64,000 bases of DNA from assembly GCA_001695595.3 (NCBI GenBank), contig MBPM02000009.1:310001-374000 (forward strand). Reading direction: 5' to 3'. The position numbers and the translations under genes were made by a program. The stretch is from Plasmopara viticola (taxonomy: Eukaryota > Oomycota > Peronosporomycetes > Peronosporales > Peronosporaceae). Position 1 is the stretch's first letter. Each line of letters begins with the position of its first letter. This document shows positions 1 through 11,997 of this stretch, piece after piece. The notes beneath the pieces were generated by a model that had not been told where the DNA came from, did no database searches, and saw only the letters and a program-made list of their open reading frames with translations.

Positions 1-2490
1 GGAGGTGACAAGAACAAAACCGTGCCCTTTAATTCGTGGAGCAACAGTATCGACACCTTGCAATACGTCCTCGCCTTTATGGTCGTGCTCGTCGCTGCGC
101 ATCCGCTTGGTCTCTTTTTTCCCAAGTATTTCAAGCTGCCGCTCATTACGGGGTATCTTGTCATTGGTGTCATTGCTGGACCCTTTGTAACGAACCTCCT
201 TTCGGCTGAGCTTGTCAAAATGCTCTCGAGTTATGTCAGTGCGTTAGCATTGTCGTTCATTTCGTTCCAAGCAGGACAAGAAATCTACCTCCCCGAACTG
301 CGTCCCCAACTCAAATCCATTATGATTCTACTTGCCGTGCTGTACTTCACTGCAATGATCATCCTCTCTGCAGGCGTCTTGTTGTTGGAGGAAACTTTCT
401 TTTACAAGGACATGGCGTTCAATTGCCAATTGGGGATTGCACTCATGTTTGGTTCGATCTCTGTCCTTGGATCACCCGCAACGGTCATGGCCATCAAGAT
501 TGAACTCAATAGTGTCGGTCCCTTCACAAGTCTGATGCTCGGAGCGACGATGACGGCCGAATTCATTGTGCTCATTTCATTCTCCATCTCTCGCATTGTC
601 ACGTCCATTTACTGTGCAAAACTCAACGTGTCGATGCTCAATCTAGCCTACACCATGAGTATCGTAGCGTCCAACATCTTGGTTGGTGTCGTTCTGGCAG
701 GTCTCACGCTCCTCATTTTCAAAATTCCCGGTGGCGGGCACCATGACGAGCATCACGAAGCCGAAGCCTACGATGACCACAGGACGACCAAATCATTGGC
801 CGTGACACATTCCACCATGGATCCCGCGGGACGTGGCGTCAACGATACCCCTCCCGAAACATGTTGCTTATCTCCTGAACAAGTGTTATCGCTCAAAGGA
901 TTTATCTGGCTTTTAATGGGTTATATCTTTTACATTTCCAGTTCCCTTGTGGCTGAAGTAACAGCTGCGGCCTTTGGCCTATCGTGGGAAATCAAGTTTG
1001 AAGCCTTGTTGGTCCTCATGATTGCGTCATGTGTTGCTGGTCATCACACGGGCATTCGTCACGACATGCACGTGATTCTAGACAGTGCAGCTCCGTACTT
1101 TTTCCTGCCATTCTTTGTCATGACGGGGGCAGCATTGAAATTGGACCAAGTCGTGGCTGCGATTCCACTCATGAGTCTCTACGTCATTTTGCGCTATCTT
1201 GCAATATTTATTGCTTGCTATTTCGGTGGTCGCTACGTCCTGAAACTCACGCCGCGACAATACAATAATTTGTGGCTAACGCTGACGCCCCAAGCTGGTG
1301 TAGCCCTTGGGTTGGCCAATGAAGTGCAAGCAATGAGTGACGAGGTCTGGGCTGCGGAATTTTCCGCTACGATTGTGGCCGCAGTGGTCGTGAATCAGAT
1401 TGTTGGTCCGATCCTCTGTGCCATGGGTCTCGGTCGTGCAGGTGAGACGTTGGAAGACCGTCTCGTGACTACAGAAAGTACACCCAAGAACGGGCTGGAG
1501 AGCAACTTGAGACAGAGCATGCACGGTAAATCTTCTCAAAGCATCCTCAGGCCCCGTTTCAGTTCTGTTTATGATGCTCGTGCCAGTCGCCTCGATGCTC
1601 GTCCTTCAATTATTGGTGGCGACGCTGTGCCGTTATTCAAGGTCCAAAACGCTGTCGTGATTGGGGACGATGAAGTCGCGTTTGAAGTTGCCCTTGGCTT
1701 GTCACTGTACGGTGCCCACGTGAATGTCCCACTCTTGGATGAGGCGCGTACGAACAAGTGGCGACAAATGAACGACACGATCTTACAACGAGAGGATCTC
1801 ATTTCGTATAGAAACACCTTGCAGGACCGGAACGGCGCGCAAGCCATGTCGGCAGCTGATGTTTTGATCTTTACGGGAGACTCGAATCGGACACGGGAGA
1901 ACGTCCAGATGCTCAAGTCGTTGATGGGCGCGTCGCACCCTCGAATGATTGCTATGGTTCCGGACTCGAAGTTTAGTAAAGAGATGAAAGCGCAAGGTGT
2001 GTTAGTGATCCAGCCAGCCATTGCTCTGGCTAACATTACGACGCGAATGGCGTTGTTGGAGCAAAAACTGGCCGAATCTCTGTCAAACGAAATTAGTACG
2101 ACCAGTGAGTTCAGTACAGCATCCTACTTCCTGCACGCAGACCATTACGATCTGACCGACATGCGACTCGAAGGCCGTCGCGTAGCGCTAGGACGCAACG
2201 TCGTGAATCATCACTCGGTTGACTATGACCGAGTCGCAGAAGCTCTTCGTTCGGAGAGGATGCCAATGCTTCCGCCACCATCGCGTGTTGCCATGTTTGG
2301 CACGTCTTCTACCGCGACGTTCGACCCCTTTCATCGGGATAGAAATCCGACCGGGTTCTTTGTCATGCACGATGAGTATGATGAAGATGAGGTGATCGGG
2401 AATCCGCGCTCTCTTACTCGAGACAATCCGACGACTAGTCGTCAACGATCGTCGCTTTTACTTGGCTCGAATCAATTACGTCGCTTGTAA
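1..2490 (+). CDS. CPA2-type monovalent cation/proton antiporter, copy 1 (5' partial)
   Basis: The reading frame is already open at base 1 and matches residues just after the signal peptide of the two paralogues (NKTVPFNSWSN here, NKTIPFYSWSN in copy 3), so the true start lies before the window. 829 residues are visible. Order: a hydrophobic Na+/H+-exchanger-like domain of about 12 membrane segments with the CPA2-like stretch SVLGSPATVMAIKIEL and the late motif TPQAGVALGLANEV; a His/Asp-rich loop (HHDEHHEAEAYDDH) splitting it; then a soluble Rossmann/TrkA-N-like domain (VVIGDDEVAFEVAL); then a tail with VVNHHSVDYDR and PPPSRVAMFGTS. The family exchanges K+ or Na+ for H+ across a membrane; ion and membrane are not shown by the sequence. 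The glycine motif of the soluble domain reads GDDEVA rather than GxGxxA/G. A SINE-like repeat lies about 210 bp downstream. No introns are evident. Confidence 0.9.
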   Translation, partial: GGDKNKTVPFNSWSNSIDTLQYVLAFMVVLVAAHPLGLFFPKYFKLPLITGYLVIGVIAGPFVTNLLSAELVKMLSSYVSALALSFISFQAGQEIYLPELRPQLKSIMILLAVLYFTAMIILSAGVLLLEETFFYKDMAFNCQLGIALMFGSISVLGSPATVMAIKIELNSVGPFTSLMLGATMTAEFIVLISFSISRIVTSIYCAKLNVSMLNLAYTMSIVASNILVGVVLAGLTLLIFKIPGGGHHDEHHEAEAYDDHRTTKSLAVTHSTMDPAGRGVNDTPPETCCLSPEQVLSLKGFIWLLMGYIFYISSSLVAEVTAAAFGLSWEIKFEALLVLMIASCVAGHHTGIRHDMHVILDSAAPYFFLPFFVMTGAALKLDQVVAAIPLMSLYVILRYLAIFIACYFGGRYVLKLTPRQYNNLWLTLTPQAGVALGLANEVQAMSDEVWAAEFSATIVAAVVVNQIVGPILCAMGLGRAGETLEDRLVTTESTPKNGLESNLRQSMHGKSSQSILRPRFSSVYDARASRLDARPSIIGGDAVPLFKVQNAVVIGDDEVAFEVALGLSLYGAHVNVPLLDEARTNKWRQMNDTILQREDLISYRNTLQDRNGAQAMSAADVLIFTGDSNRTRENVQMLKSLMGASHPRMIAMVPDSKFSKEMKAQGVLVIQPAIALANITTRMALLEQKLAESLSNEISTTSEFSTASYFLHADHYDLTDMRLEGRRVALGRNVVNHHSVDYDRVAEALRSERMPMLPPPSRVAMFGTSSTATFDPFHRDRNPTGFFVMHDEYDEDEVIGNPRSLTRDNPTTSRQRSSLLLGSNQLRRL

Positions 2491-2700
2491 ATTCGGTCGT
2501 CACATTCATCGATTATAGATTACTGTTGGTTTCTAATGCAATGAGAACATTGCCAGAATTTCTCTTTAACTGCGCCAAGTACCTTTGCAGTAGAAAAACC
2601 TAGTGTGACTGTGCTGCTCGAAATGCGTTGAAAATTATACAGAAGTTTAGAGTCATATAGCTTAAGTCAATTTCATTGCTGCGGTAAAACTCGTTTGCAA

Positions 2701-3025
2701 TGTAATGGAATGTATTACGTTATCGCATTGCCAAGTTATGCACGTGCTAGGCTCAGTCTGGCAAGTCCACGGCATAAAGTGGTGTCCGCATGCGTCGGGT
2801 CTCGTTCGGCGGGCAGTGCAGCCAGCACCGAGGTCGTGAGGGTCTTCCATTATTTTGTTTAGCTCTTACTTGGTAAGAGTCCAGGTTGCGCCCTGGTGCT
2901 GGAGACCGTCGCGTCGAGGGTGAGAATCGTTAAGGACCTGCAGATGCCCGAGAGCACCTGCCCGAAGCGCGCGAGCATTTGGGCCCACGCTTGGGAGGAG
3001 GGCGTCACCCCAACCTTTTCCAGGG
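2701..3025 (-). mobile_element. SINE-like element, copy A
   Basis: A 325-bp repeat flanked by a perfect 11-bp direct repeat CTCGTTTGCAA (2690-2700 and 3026-3036). It matches the copies at 46733-47052 and 48086-48410 almost end to end. Read on the minus strand it begins near GGAAAAGGTTGGGGTGACGC and ends in short repeats of the form ATACA/ATTCCA, as many SINEs end in a simple-repeat tail. There are no terminal inverted repeats and no conserved ORF. SINE-like families are known from Phytophthora; whether this is one of them I cannot tell. Open frames across it are chance. Confidence 0.75.
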
Positions 3026-3075
3026 CTCGTTTGCAAATGTTTTTTAAAAAAATCTGAAAGCATGGTAAGGGCGAG

Positions 3076-3108
3076 GAAACATACTGGCTTTGAAAGCCAG
3101 TATGTTTC
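3076..3108. repeat. Perfect 16-bp inverted repeat with 1-nt spacer
   Basis: The arms GAAACATACTGGCTTT and AAAGCCAGTATGTTTC are exact reverse complements separated by one G. It lies 40 bp beyond the target duplication of SINE-like copy A. It could be a cruciform-forming palindrome or the scar of an excised element; function unknown. Confidence 0.7.
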
Positions 3109-6100
3109 ACATTGATCCGGCAAGTTTGGCCGATTCGTGGAACATAGACCTAAACTAAACCTTACTATACTTCTGGAGACATATAATCTTCTGATTGGTG
3201 GTCATTTACTCTCATTTTTTTTCGCCCAAAACATATTCATGACACATGAAGTTAATTGGACCTAATGAAAAAGGTTAAACCCGCAACTCATTTCTCGCTT
3301 CCTCAACGAGACTATCGGTACTGGTGAACTGATTTAGGCTTATTATACTCGACCAAGAATTAAAGGCAGCACTTTTTAAGTGCCAAAGCTACTATCACTG
3401 AGAAATAATACTTATAGCTACCACGGTCTACTGAACACGAAGGTGTTAGATGACTCACTAAGAACTGCCACTGTGCTTTGTCAAATTATGTCCAATTTGT
3501 TGGGGACTCGCTTATTGTTGTCAAGAGCCAAAAAGTCGCGAGCAAATGATTAAACGAATACTATGGTCTCAAAAGCACACAATGTATACATTTTTGAGCT
3601 GACAAGGCGTCAATAGTTGAATTACACTCACAATGCGAATCACGCATTGACGGGCATTGCATCCTGTGTATAAACGGGCTGGAAAAAGTAGTGGATCAGG
3701 TCCATTACTTGGAAGCAATTATTAGACTTTTGAATGTCAGCTGACCAAATGAACAAATCCTGATAAATCGTGATAAACAAACACAACTTTGAACGTATTT
3801 CCTGGGTAAAGCTTTGAAGAATTTAATAAATTTAGGCCCTCGACTTGAGATTATGAGTCCGAAAATAATAAAAAAAGATTGAATATTGCCTCATAAACTT
3901 CTACAGCCCTAGAAAAATTTATCGATCGATGCAGCGTTCTGCTTATAGTTCTATTCTTTAAATTTCACGGTCGCGTAAGTGTGCGGTTTTGTTCATTTAT
4001 CTTCGGCGTTCCTAGGTTTTGCTTAAAATCTTTTAGCACAAAAAGCAGGTAACAAAAGCTGACGTTTTGACTCCCGCTATATTCCAGTCTTGCCGGCTTT
4101 GTAAAAGAAGCTTACATTGAATCATATATCCTGAAGCGACAGCTTTCGAAGTCTTGCACGGGGTTACTCTCGTACCTAACCACCCTTATAGCTTAAAACT
4201 TGTCGCGAGACCCGGGGTGTGAAATGCAAAGCAAATTGGTTAATACGGAGAATTAACTTCTTGCTAATTTTGCTTATTCCTATGCAGGTCACAACGGCTC
4301 TGTAGCCGTTGGAAAAAACGCAATCCTGGAGCATCCCACAAATGCAACCAACATGCATCCAGCACACAGAGTGCCAGGAAACGTCGAGTCCGTTAAGGCC
4401 GTTGGGCACGCACTGCTGGTCACAAGGGTTGAAGCTCCTCCTACAGGCCGATCCGACGGAAACGCGGCGGTTGTAACCGCCCATCTTCTATCCGTGATCT
4501 GCTGGACGGCAACAGCGGCTTGATGGGAACCGCTAGCATGCAACAAAACTTCGTCTAAACACCACGTCTGATTATCAAAATTACTCGAACCTTTCGAACC
4601 TATGAGCCTATGGGCAACGTAAGATTTATATAAGGCTGACTGAAGACATTTTTTATCTAAAGCGGAAAAAGCCAAGATGAGAATCGCTCGTAGTAGGATG
4701 TTTTGTCTTTTTGGCTGAAAAAGAAGCTCAAGTAGCTATGGTCTTGGGGCTTTCGTAAAACTGACACCTTTGGTAAAGTGACTTACCGAAGTTGGCGTGC
4801 TATGACATGATAGAGACTCAAAGTATCGTTTATCGCTATAGACAAGGTATGTTTGTCAGCTACATGTGTGTTTGTGGCACCTTAAAATTTGATAAAAATT
4901 GCCTTTCCGTTTTTCTTTTTTTCTTTGTAAATCGCTACTGCCGGTCAACTGGCCTGAAAATTAATTTGAAACACTCGTATTTGCAATATGTGGTGCTACA
5001 TTAAATTCCTGTGCAGTCTTGTGAACCTATGCTGCCAATTAAAGGTTTACGCTATCCTTACTAAAGAACACAATATTAACGTCCTTGGTAACCGCTGCTT
5101 ATTGAGCCTAACTACCCACTAGTCAAGATTTTTAAGATGGGCTCATGTTTATCTCTGAAGGCATAGCAGTTGTTTAATAACTTTCACATAAATATCGGGC
5201 GCAAAACACTTGAGCCTTATATTCAATTAAGCCGTAGCTCGGTAGCACATAATTTTATATAGATTGAAATTGAGTCAAAGAGCCTACAAATTTCATTACC
5301 CAAGGTCCTGTACGCTAAGGTGTGGTCCATTAACGACACTTCGCCAGAGCGAGTCTGTTTCTCTTTCTCATATAGGCAAAAATCATCATCACTGCCTTTA
5401 CCTGCGGAGCAAATTGCGAGGCCGTACTGTCCTTTGCTCGTCAATCAACGCAGTAATCTTAGCTTTTTCGAGGATTGCCCTTAATTAATGAAGGCCGTCA
5501 CACCGCTATCTACTCAATGTGCCAATGCTCTTATCTTGCTTGCAGGCATTAAAACGCAAGCTTGAAGCAAAAGGTAAAGCCCGTCAAATGGAACCACGGT
5601 TTATCTCTATATTCTTGATGCATGAGATACTTAAGAAAGTCTTTTCGCGATTAATTGACAAATTCTTGGCCCCATCCTATAGGTAAGCGCAGCGCGCACA
5701 AAGTCATGACCGGTGGCTATTTACACGCTAATATTGAGCTTAATGTGGCCATCGTCCGGCATCGATACCGATTGCGAAAAAGGATGCATCAAAAGGTAGC
5801 AAATTATGTACGACGGACCAACGTAGCTGACGGTTTTTTTATTTCTCATGCAACATAACATTGATTGCGGTCAGTACTGCAAGTAGTGTGACTTAGAAAT
5901 AGTCTGTTATATTTTTAGAGCTCTCAAATGTGCCTGCTAAAGTTTATTGCCTACTTTTGCAGTTGTATAGACATAATTTGATGACAATCTGTCCAAAGTC
6001 TTGAAAGCACGAAAAATCGACGTGAATATCTACATTGTTCACCTACGATCGCATGCACACGATTAGACTTTACGCTTATGCAGATAAGTGAATCTTTGGT

Positions 6101-9100
6101 CCCTAATCTTTTTGTCAATTAAGGGCGCTTTATTTATAAGCGTAGATTTAATTGAGGTCAGGACCATCAAATGTTTCTTTTGTGCAAGAGGCTTGACCAA
6201 TCATCAACGCAAGTGTAGTGCGATCAACGCAAAATGGGTGAATTAAAGCGCAATATCGTATACCGAACTCAGAATGGGTTCGAGAAGTTAAAGAACAAGA
6301 AGCATTTGACAAAGTTTAGGAAAGTCTGTTGCGGGTGCCATTCCTGGCATAATTAATCTAAATCCTTCGTTTACAGCCGTTGTGGCGCGTCATATTTCTT
6401 ACCAACGGCGCTGCAATGATGAAATCAGGCAATGAGAGGGGAGACTGAGCTATCGCGGTAAACTTCGACACGTAAAAATACACTTTTTGTGACAAAGATG
6501 TGCTTGCAATGATGTATGCCATTGATATGTCCGGGAGTCAACTGATTGGCTCTCAGTCATACAGATCATGCGTCGCTGTTTGCAGAGATAGAGTCGCCTC
6601 GTCTATCACAGAGAATAACTAGATGGCTGTTCTCGAGAAAATGCAGCTTCATGGTGGAGTCTAAGCTTGTGCAGCTGGAAATAATCTAGCTCACGTCACA
6701 AGTGTGGCACGACTTTTAGTATAAGCAAAATAGCATGTCCATAGCTCCGCTTTAGACATGAGAAAGCAACAAATCTGAAGTCTAATGAAGAAACTGCTAG
6801 CGCGATAAAGACTTCGTCGGATCTCGATGAAAATTAGACTGCTCTTCAACAACAACGATAATCATGTGGAGTGGCGCTTCATGAAGAAAATCTAATATAG
6901 TAGTCTCTACGAGGGTCATCCCGATCAAATGAAGGTTTATGGCTTAATTAAAATTAGCTTAGTTGTATTGGTGGGTATTCACATATGTGCACACATGTGA
7001 AGTGTGCCAGTAGTTTGAAGCTTGTCGAATGAGGCTAATCTTTTGACAGCTTCAACGGTACCATTGCAATACCGTCAGTGAACTAATACGAATTGTGCTC
7101 GAGTTTCAAACTCGACACGATGCGCCAATAGTGATGGCTTTCTCGGACCGTTTACTCAAATTTTGCTTATTTAGTGGCGGCGTCGGACACCGTTGAAGGT
7201 AAATATATATCAGCGCTGTATCTTGGCTACATCTAGACAGAATATGGACTGGAGATGCTGGTTATCTCTGGCTGGGGTTTTTGCCTCATTGGCGATATTT
7301 TAGTACATATTTTGTGAAGGTCATAGACGTGTCCACTGCGAGTCGTTCGCAGATCGATAGGTTAGTTTAACGAAAAAACGCTTCGTAGAAGTCGTGATGT
7401 AGAGTGCGAGCTTAGTTATTATTAGACGCTACAGTACCTCGATTCCATTTTATGATTGATATTTAATGATGCTGTGCACGTCTTAAGCACCACTTTGCGG
7501 AAAACAGTCGCAAAACACTCGTCGGAATATCTCCTCATTGTGATCCCAGTCTTGATGGGATGAAAAATGAGCGGCTTGCTCCTATCGGCGCTTTCACAAA
7601 GCATATGCAAGTCGACGCTTAAAAGTGGAAACATATGTGTCGAAAATAGTGTCTGCGATGAAATTTGTGAAGGTTTCAAAACAAAGTTTGATTATCCTAG
7701 CCAAATGAAGAACACATAACGAACATAATTGGAGATTCAGTACTCATAAATATTAAATTCAGATGGCACTCCATACAATTGCCTCGATGTCAAGCTGCAC
7801 CCGCGCTTAATCGTCACCCTTTCGGTCATCGCTATAAAGGATTGAGTATACGCTTGATCACCCTAAAGGGTGCAAGCAAACCAAGAACTCTATTCGGGCT
7901 AGATTTGGGCGTATTTTGACCCGCTTCAGGTGGGCGCGAGAGCGTTGGGGTCACAATAAGCAGGAATAACAGTTAGGCTGGTATCTATAACTGGACACGA
8001 ATTCTACATGAGTCAAGCAACTTGCTCGTGGAGCGACCAGGTACTCGCTCGAGGCTCAGGAATGGCTTGACAAGATCTGACGTCTTTGAGCTGCGACACT
8101 TAATGCATATCTTAGCAAAAGCAGACCGTTGATTTCTGGATTGTCACTGCTTGAAATGTAATCACTAGACGCTGGTCGAGAGCAATGCCAAGACTAAGAG
8201 CACGTAGAACTTCTAATGATTTCATGACACTGCTCTCCTCGAGGCAACAACATAACTCTAATCGTAACAAAAGCGCTTACCATCGGTGAGTGCTTTTGTT
8301 ACACTTGGAGTTATTGTTCAAGCTCTGTTCCTTGAAACGTAAGGAAAAAGCCCCTACTTCGAATATCAACGGAAGTTTGGGATTGCACTTTCACAAAGTT
8401 GTTCAATAGTTGCAGACGTTTCAATGTAAACAATACCTCGGCACCTTTGTGCTTCCCGCCATTAGAAGGAGAAGTATTGTAATCACGGAAAGAACTCATT
8501 TGTAATTTATTGCCGAAACTGTGCTTACGGGAGCATGGTAATGCGAACAAGAATTCGAACGATTAACGATCGCACGATCATACACTCTGGGACGACAATA
8601 AGTTGGCAGTCGGTGACAAATTCATACCCGAGCAAGGTCGTCCCATAGGTACTACTTTACTTGTACAAAAACTTTTGTTATACTGCTAGCATAGTGTACA
8701 CCTTGTTGTGCTATTGTATCCATCGCTACAAAAGCCTTACATCTGTCTCACGTATTTCGTAAGACATAAGTACCGTAAGTGCCTTTTGCAGTGAAAGATC
8801 TGAACGTCCTCAATTTTGATTCATCGCTATGTACCCGAAATGCCTGGAGCCTCGTGTTATAGGCATTTATGCTGCACGATAGATTCTTTTCGGTAATCAC
8901 AAATGACACGTCTGGCACACAACTCGTGAGCTTGCCCATATTCCTTCTGCCGTGACTGAGTCTTGTACTTCTGAGGTGATTAGTTATGAGCTAAGGCTTA
9001 AAGCATTCGATCGAAAATATCCATTGTAAATTGGTTGCGACTGGCGAGGAAGCAAATAAGGATTGGATTAGTTTGACTCCGAAACCATATCATACAAGAC

Positions 9101-11798
9101 AGAGGAAGGCAAACAAAAATCTATGAGCTCCAAATAAGGTACTCGCGCCTCACAGCGGATACACTACTCTCCAATCGTAGTATTTGCCTACCAGCAGCAT
9201 GTTGCTGTATGTTTAGCTGCGTATAGCTGGAAAGTGAAGCCCTGTGAGTACAACAACGATTGCAACAAGCCTCGGTTGAATTTTCTGCCACAAAAGAGGT
9301 AAATAGCGACTTCTAGATAGACTTAAAACAATTAGAGCCGACACAGACTTTACCAGGTTTTCTGATGAAAAAGTCAAATAGTTCCATTATGATCCCACTA
9401 GCCATTAAACAACTATTGACGAAGAAGGATTTTGCGTCGGTGCTTGACGATTATGACTAGTTTACGCAATTTGCACATTAGATATATCTTAAGGTGGAAA
9501 CGCCATAAAAAGTAAGGGTGTGAGGGGTTTAAATAAAACGAATTTTCTGACCACTAGTCAATGGTCTGTATAGTCTGAAAATGAGTTAATCATTTCAAAT
9601 TACAGCTTATAAGCGACAAGAAGTCCCTCGATGCCGTGCGGTCCAGGAACTGCATACTGGATTGAAACATTGTCCTGATTTCTTATGCTGAACAATGTAA
9701 GACTAGGGCTAATCGTTTTTTATTCGTTGGCTTATTTTAAGTATTGCGTGATCAGAAACAGCACTTTAGTGGTTTGTTTTTAGTAATTATAATAATAGAA
9801 TATATGTAACTTATACATCATCTGTGGTACTGATTTTTGATATAATAATCTCTTTTTCTTCTCCGTAATGTAACGGGGTAACACGACCTTGGTGTGTGAA
9901 CATGAGTTAGTGGTACTTTCGTATAATGTGCAGCTATATTGAACGTCGACAAGAATGTAGTACAGAGTGTTAAGTGAGATGCTTCAATGATCGCTACTTA
10001 ATTTTGAACATCACGCGTTTATAAGAGTTTTGAGACACTAATTTTAAATGGCTGAAACTGGAAATGTAGGAGATATTAAGTCTTGGTACAAAGACTAAAT
10101 CCGACATTTGGAGTGAGGATATAGAGATTTGCGACTTAAATTGGTTTCATAATGCGCTCCATGACGGTCACTGTGGTCGAGAGAAGACGTATGCTTTGAT
10201 TAGCACACACTATTAATTGTCCAAAGTGTTCCAAGTAGGTTAGAACATACGTGCACACCTCAAAATGTACCAGCGTGTAAAGCCCTCGCCTAATGCAGTT
10301 AGATCGTTGACAAGATCGCTGGCGTTATTGCCCTGCTGATACTACATTAGTATAAATTTGTGATTGACCTGCCAATGGCTACTTTACTTGTTGTATTACC
10401 ACTGTTGTTTGTCAAACTTGTCTTTTACAATGAGTCAAATATCTCGGACCAAGATCTCTGCTTTACGGGATGAGTATTTTCTAAAGGTTGGTGTACCAGG
10501 TTATACATGTCCAAAACCATTCGTCCGCGGGCGGATAATAATAGCTAGTAAATGCTTTGTCTAAGACGCGTCACGGAGTGTGTAAACGCATTCGACGGCT
10601 AAATTAGCGTAAACCTACTCGATTCACAACAAATAAAGCGAATGGGTGAGTAATACCTTCCGTTCCATTTTTGTTCCCACATTATGGTGTGAGCTTTTAG
10701 AGTCAAACTATAAGCGGCTTTCTGTTTTCAATGCATCCACAATGCGTAAGCAACACGAAAAACATGAGGACAGGGCTGATGGTGTCAATGAGAATTTTGC
10801 TACTATGAACTTTTTTACGAATTCAGTTAGTGCTGTCTATATGACCTACCTGCACACGCGCTTTGCTGCGTCTTAATAATATAACTTTTTAAACCTAAAG
10901 CGACCAATTTTTCTATCTTTCGTTTAATGGACTCTACAATCAAGAAAGCCTCATCTTAAGCATAGCTCGTAAGCTTAACGAAGATAATCCAATGGATTTC
11001 TTTGTATGTCATCTCGCGCACACATGTTTCGAATTAGATCCATTGTAGTCAAAATTACAGTTTTGACATGAGCAAGCTTGTAATTCAGCAACGTAATAAT
11101 GCATTAGCCATAGTAATTTACTTTTCTGGCTTGTACTTCTTCTTAAAGTTGTATCTTTAATAAGCAAAGCCCTCTGACATTTTTATCGTAAGAGGTGAAA
11201 CGGCTGTGTTGCGGTGCTAAGCGACACATGGTCGGTATAGTTACGAATGGCTTATAGCCTAAACCTTATTAAAAGCAAGTATCCTTTTCCATAGAAATAA
11301 ATCTTCCCGTTAGCTGAAAGCAATTAATTTTTAATACCACCAATCTGATCTTGCCATTCGGTATTTGTTTGTTGCGGTGATTTAATGGTCTGCGGCGTAG
11401 ATGATACTGAGCGATCGCTCTGATCGGGTAAGACCAAGATTGGCACTTATAACAGGAATTGCTTGACGTTGTCAAATATATTCAATGCTGGCCTAAAAAG
11501 CCCCATAAGGTGTTTTTTTAGAAAATAAACACATGCTTAGCCACTTCTGCGTAATTCAATCTTACATGTGTTAGTAATGGGCAAGTTCCTTATGTCTTTC
11601 AATTCAACGGAAGCGACCAAATTACAATGGTCTTGACCTTGATGGAGTCTATTCAAAAGCCGTATTTTCATTTTCCGCATTAGCGTGGAGACTATTTAAA
11701 TGCATCGACTTTGCACTGCCCGCTTTGAAACAATGAATTGTCTTATGTTCTTCCACTTGTGCTCTGCACTGTTTTTGCAACGCTGTCCTTGTATATAC
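3109..11798. other. Gene-poor AT-rich stretch
   Basis: No open frame here looks like a real gene: all are short, without domains or codon bias. Visible structure is limited to a GC-richer patch at about 4280-4560, which contains two small hairpins (4292-4311, arms CAACGGCT/AGCCGTTG; 4466-4481, arms GGCGGTT/AACCGCC), and a long imperfect hairpin at 8252-8314. The GC-richer patch could be the relic of a gene or transposon. I recognise nothing else. Confidence 0.6.
8252..8314. repeat. Long imperfect hairpin (26-nt arms, 11-nt loop)
   Basis: The left arm 8252-8277 and right arm 8289-8314 pair at 22 Watson-Crick positions plus 2 G-T wobbles out of 26; the loop is 8278-8288. The core arm GTAACAAAAGC is perfect. 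It could be a decayed palindromic transposon or a small-RNA precursor; nothing in the sequence decides. Confidence 0.6.
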
Positions 11799-11936
11799 TG
11801 TTGGAGAATCGACGCCTCGACCAGCAACTACATATCGGTAAGTACCGGTTTCTGTTGATGACTACTTAAAGGTAGCACTTATAAATATATTTATATTTGC
11901 AATTTGCTAACTAGTGCCCAAGAAACTTTTTCTATT
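11799..11936 (+). repeat. 5' LTR of copia element 1 (138 bp)
   Basis: It aligns with the 135-bp LTR at 39663-39797 (reverse strand) over its whole length: shared start TGTTGGAGAATCGACGCC, shared middle GGTAGCACTTATAAATATAT, shared end CTAACTAGTGCCCA and AACTTTTTC. The end is set by the primer-binding site that follows. It ends in TATT rather than the usual CA, so the last few bases are less certain. Clear substitutions and small indels between the LTRs indicate an old insertion. Confidence 0.8.
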
Positions 11937-11952
11937 GGTTATGAGCCCAAGC
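11937..11952 (+). other. Primer-binding site, half-tRNA initiator-Met type
   Basis: GGTTATGAGCCCAAGC follows the LTR directly. Its complement carries GGGCTCATAACC, the anticodon arm of initiator tRNA-Met with anticodon CAT, not the tRNA 3' end. Drosophila copia and yeast Ty5 are primed by such tRNA fragments; that this element does the same is inference from the sequence match. Confidence 0.65.
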
Positions 11953-11997
11953 CCCGCCGACTCTGCCTTCCCGCCCCCTGACTTTGCCTTCGCCACC

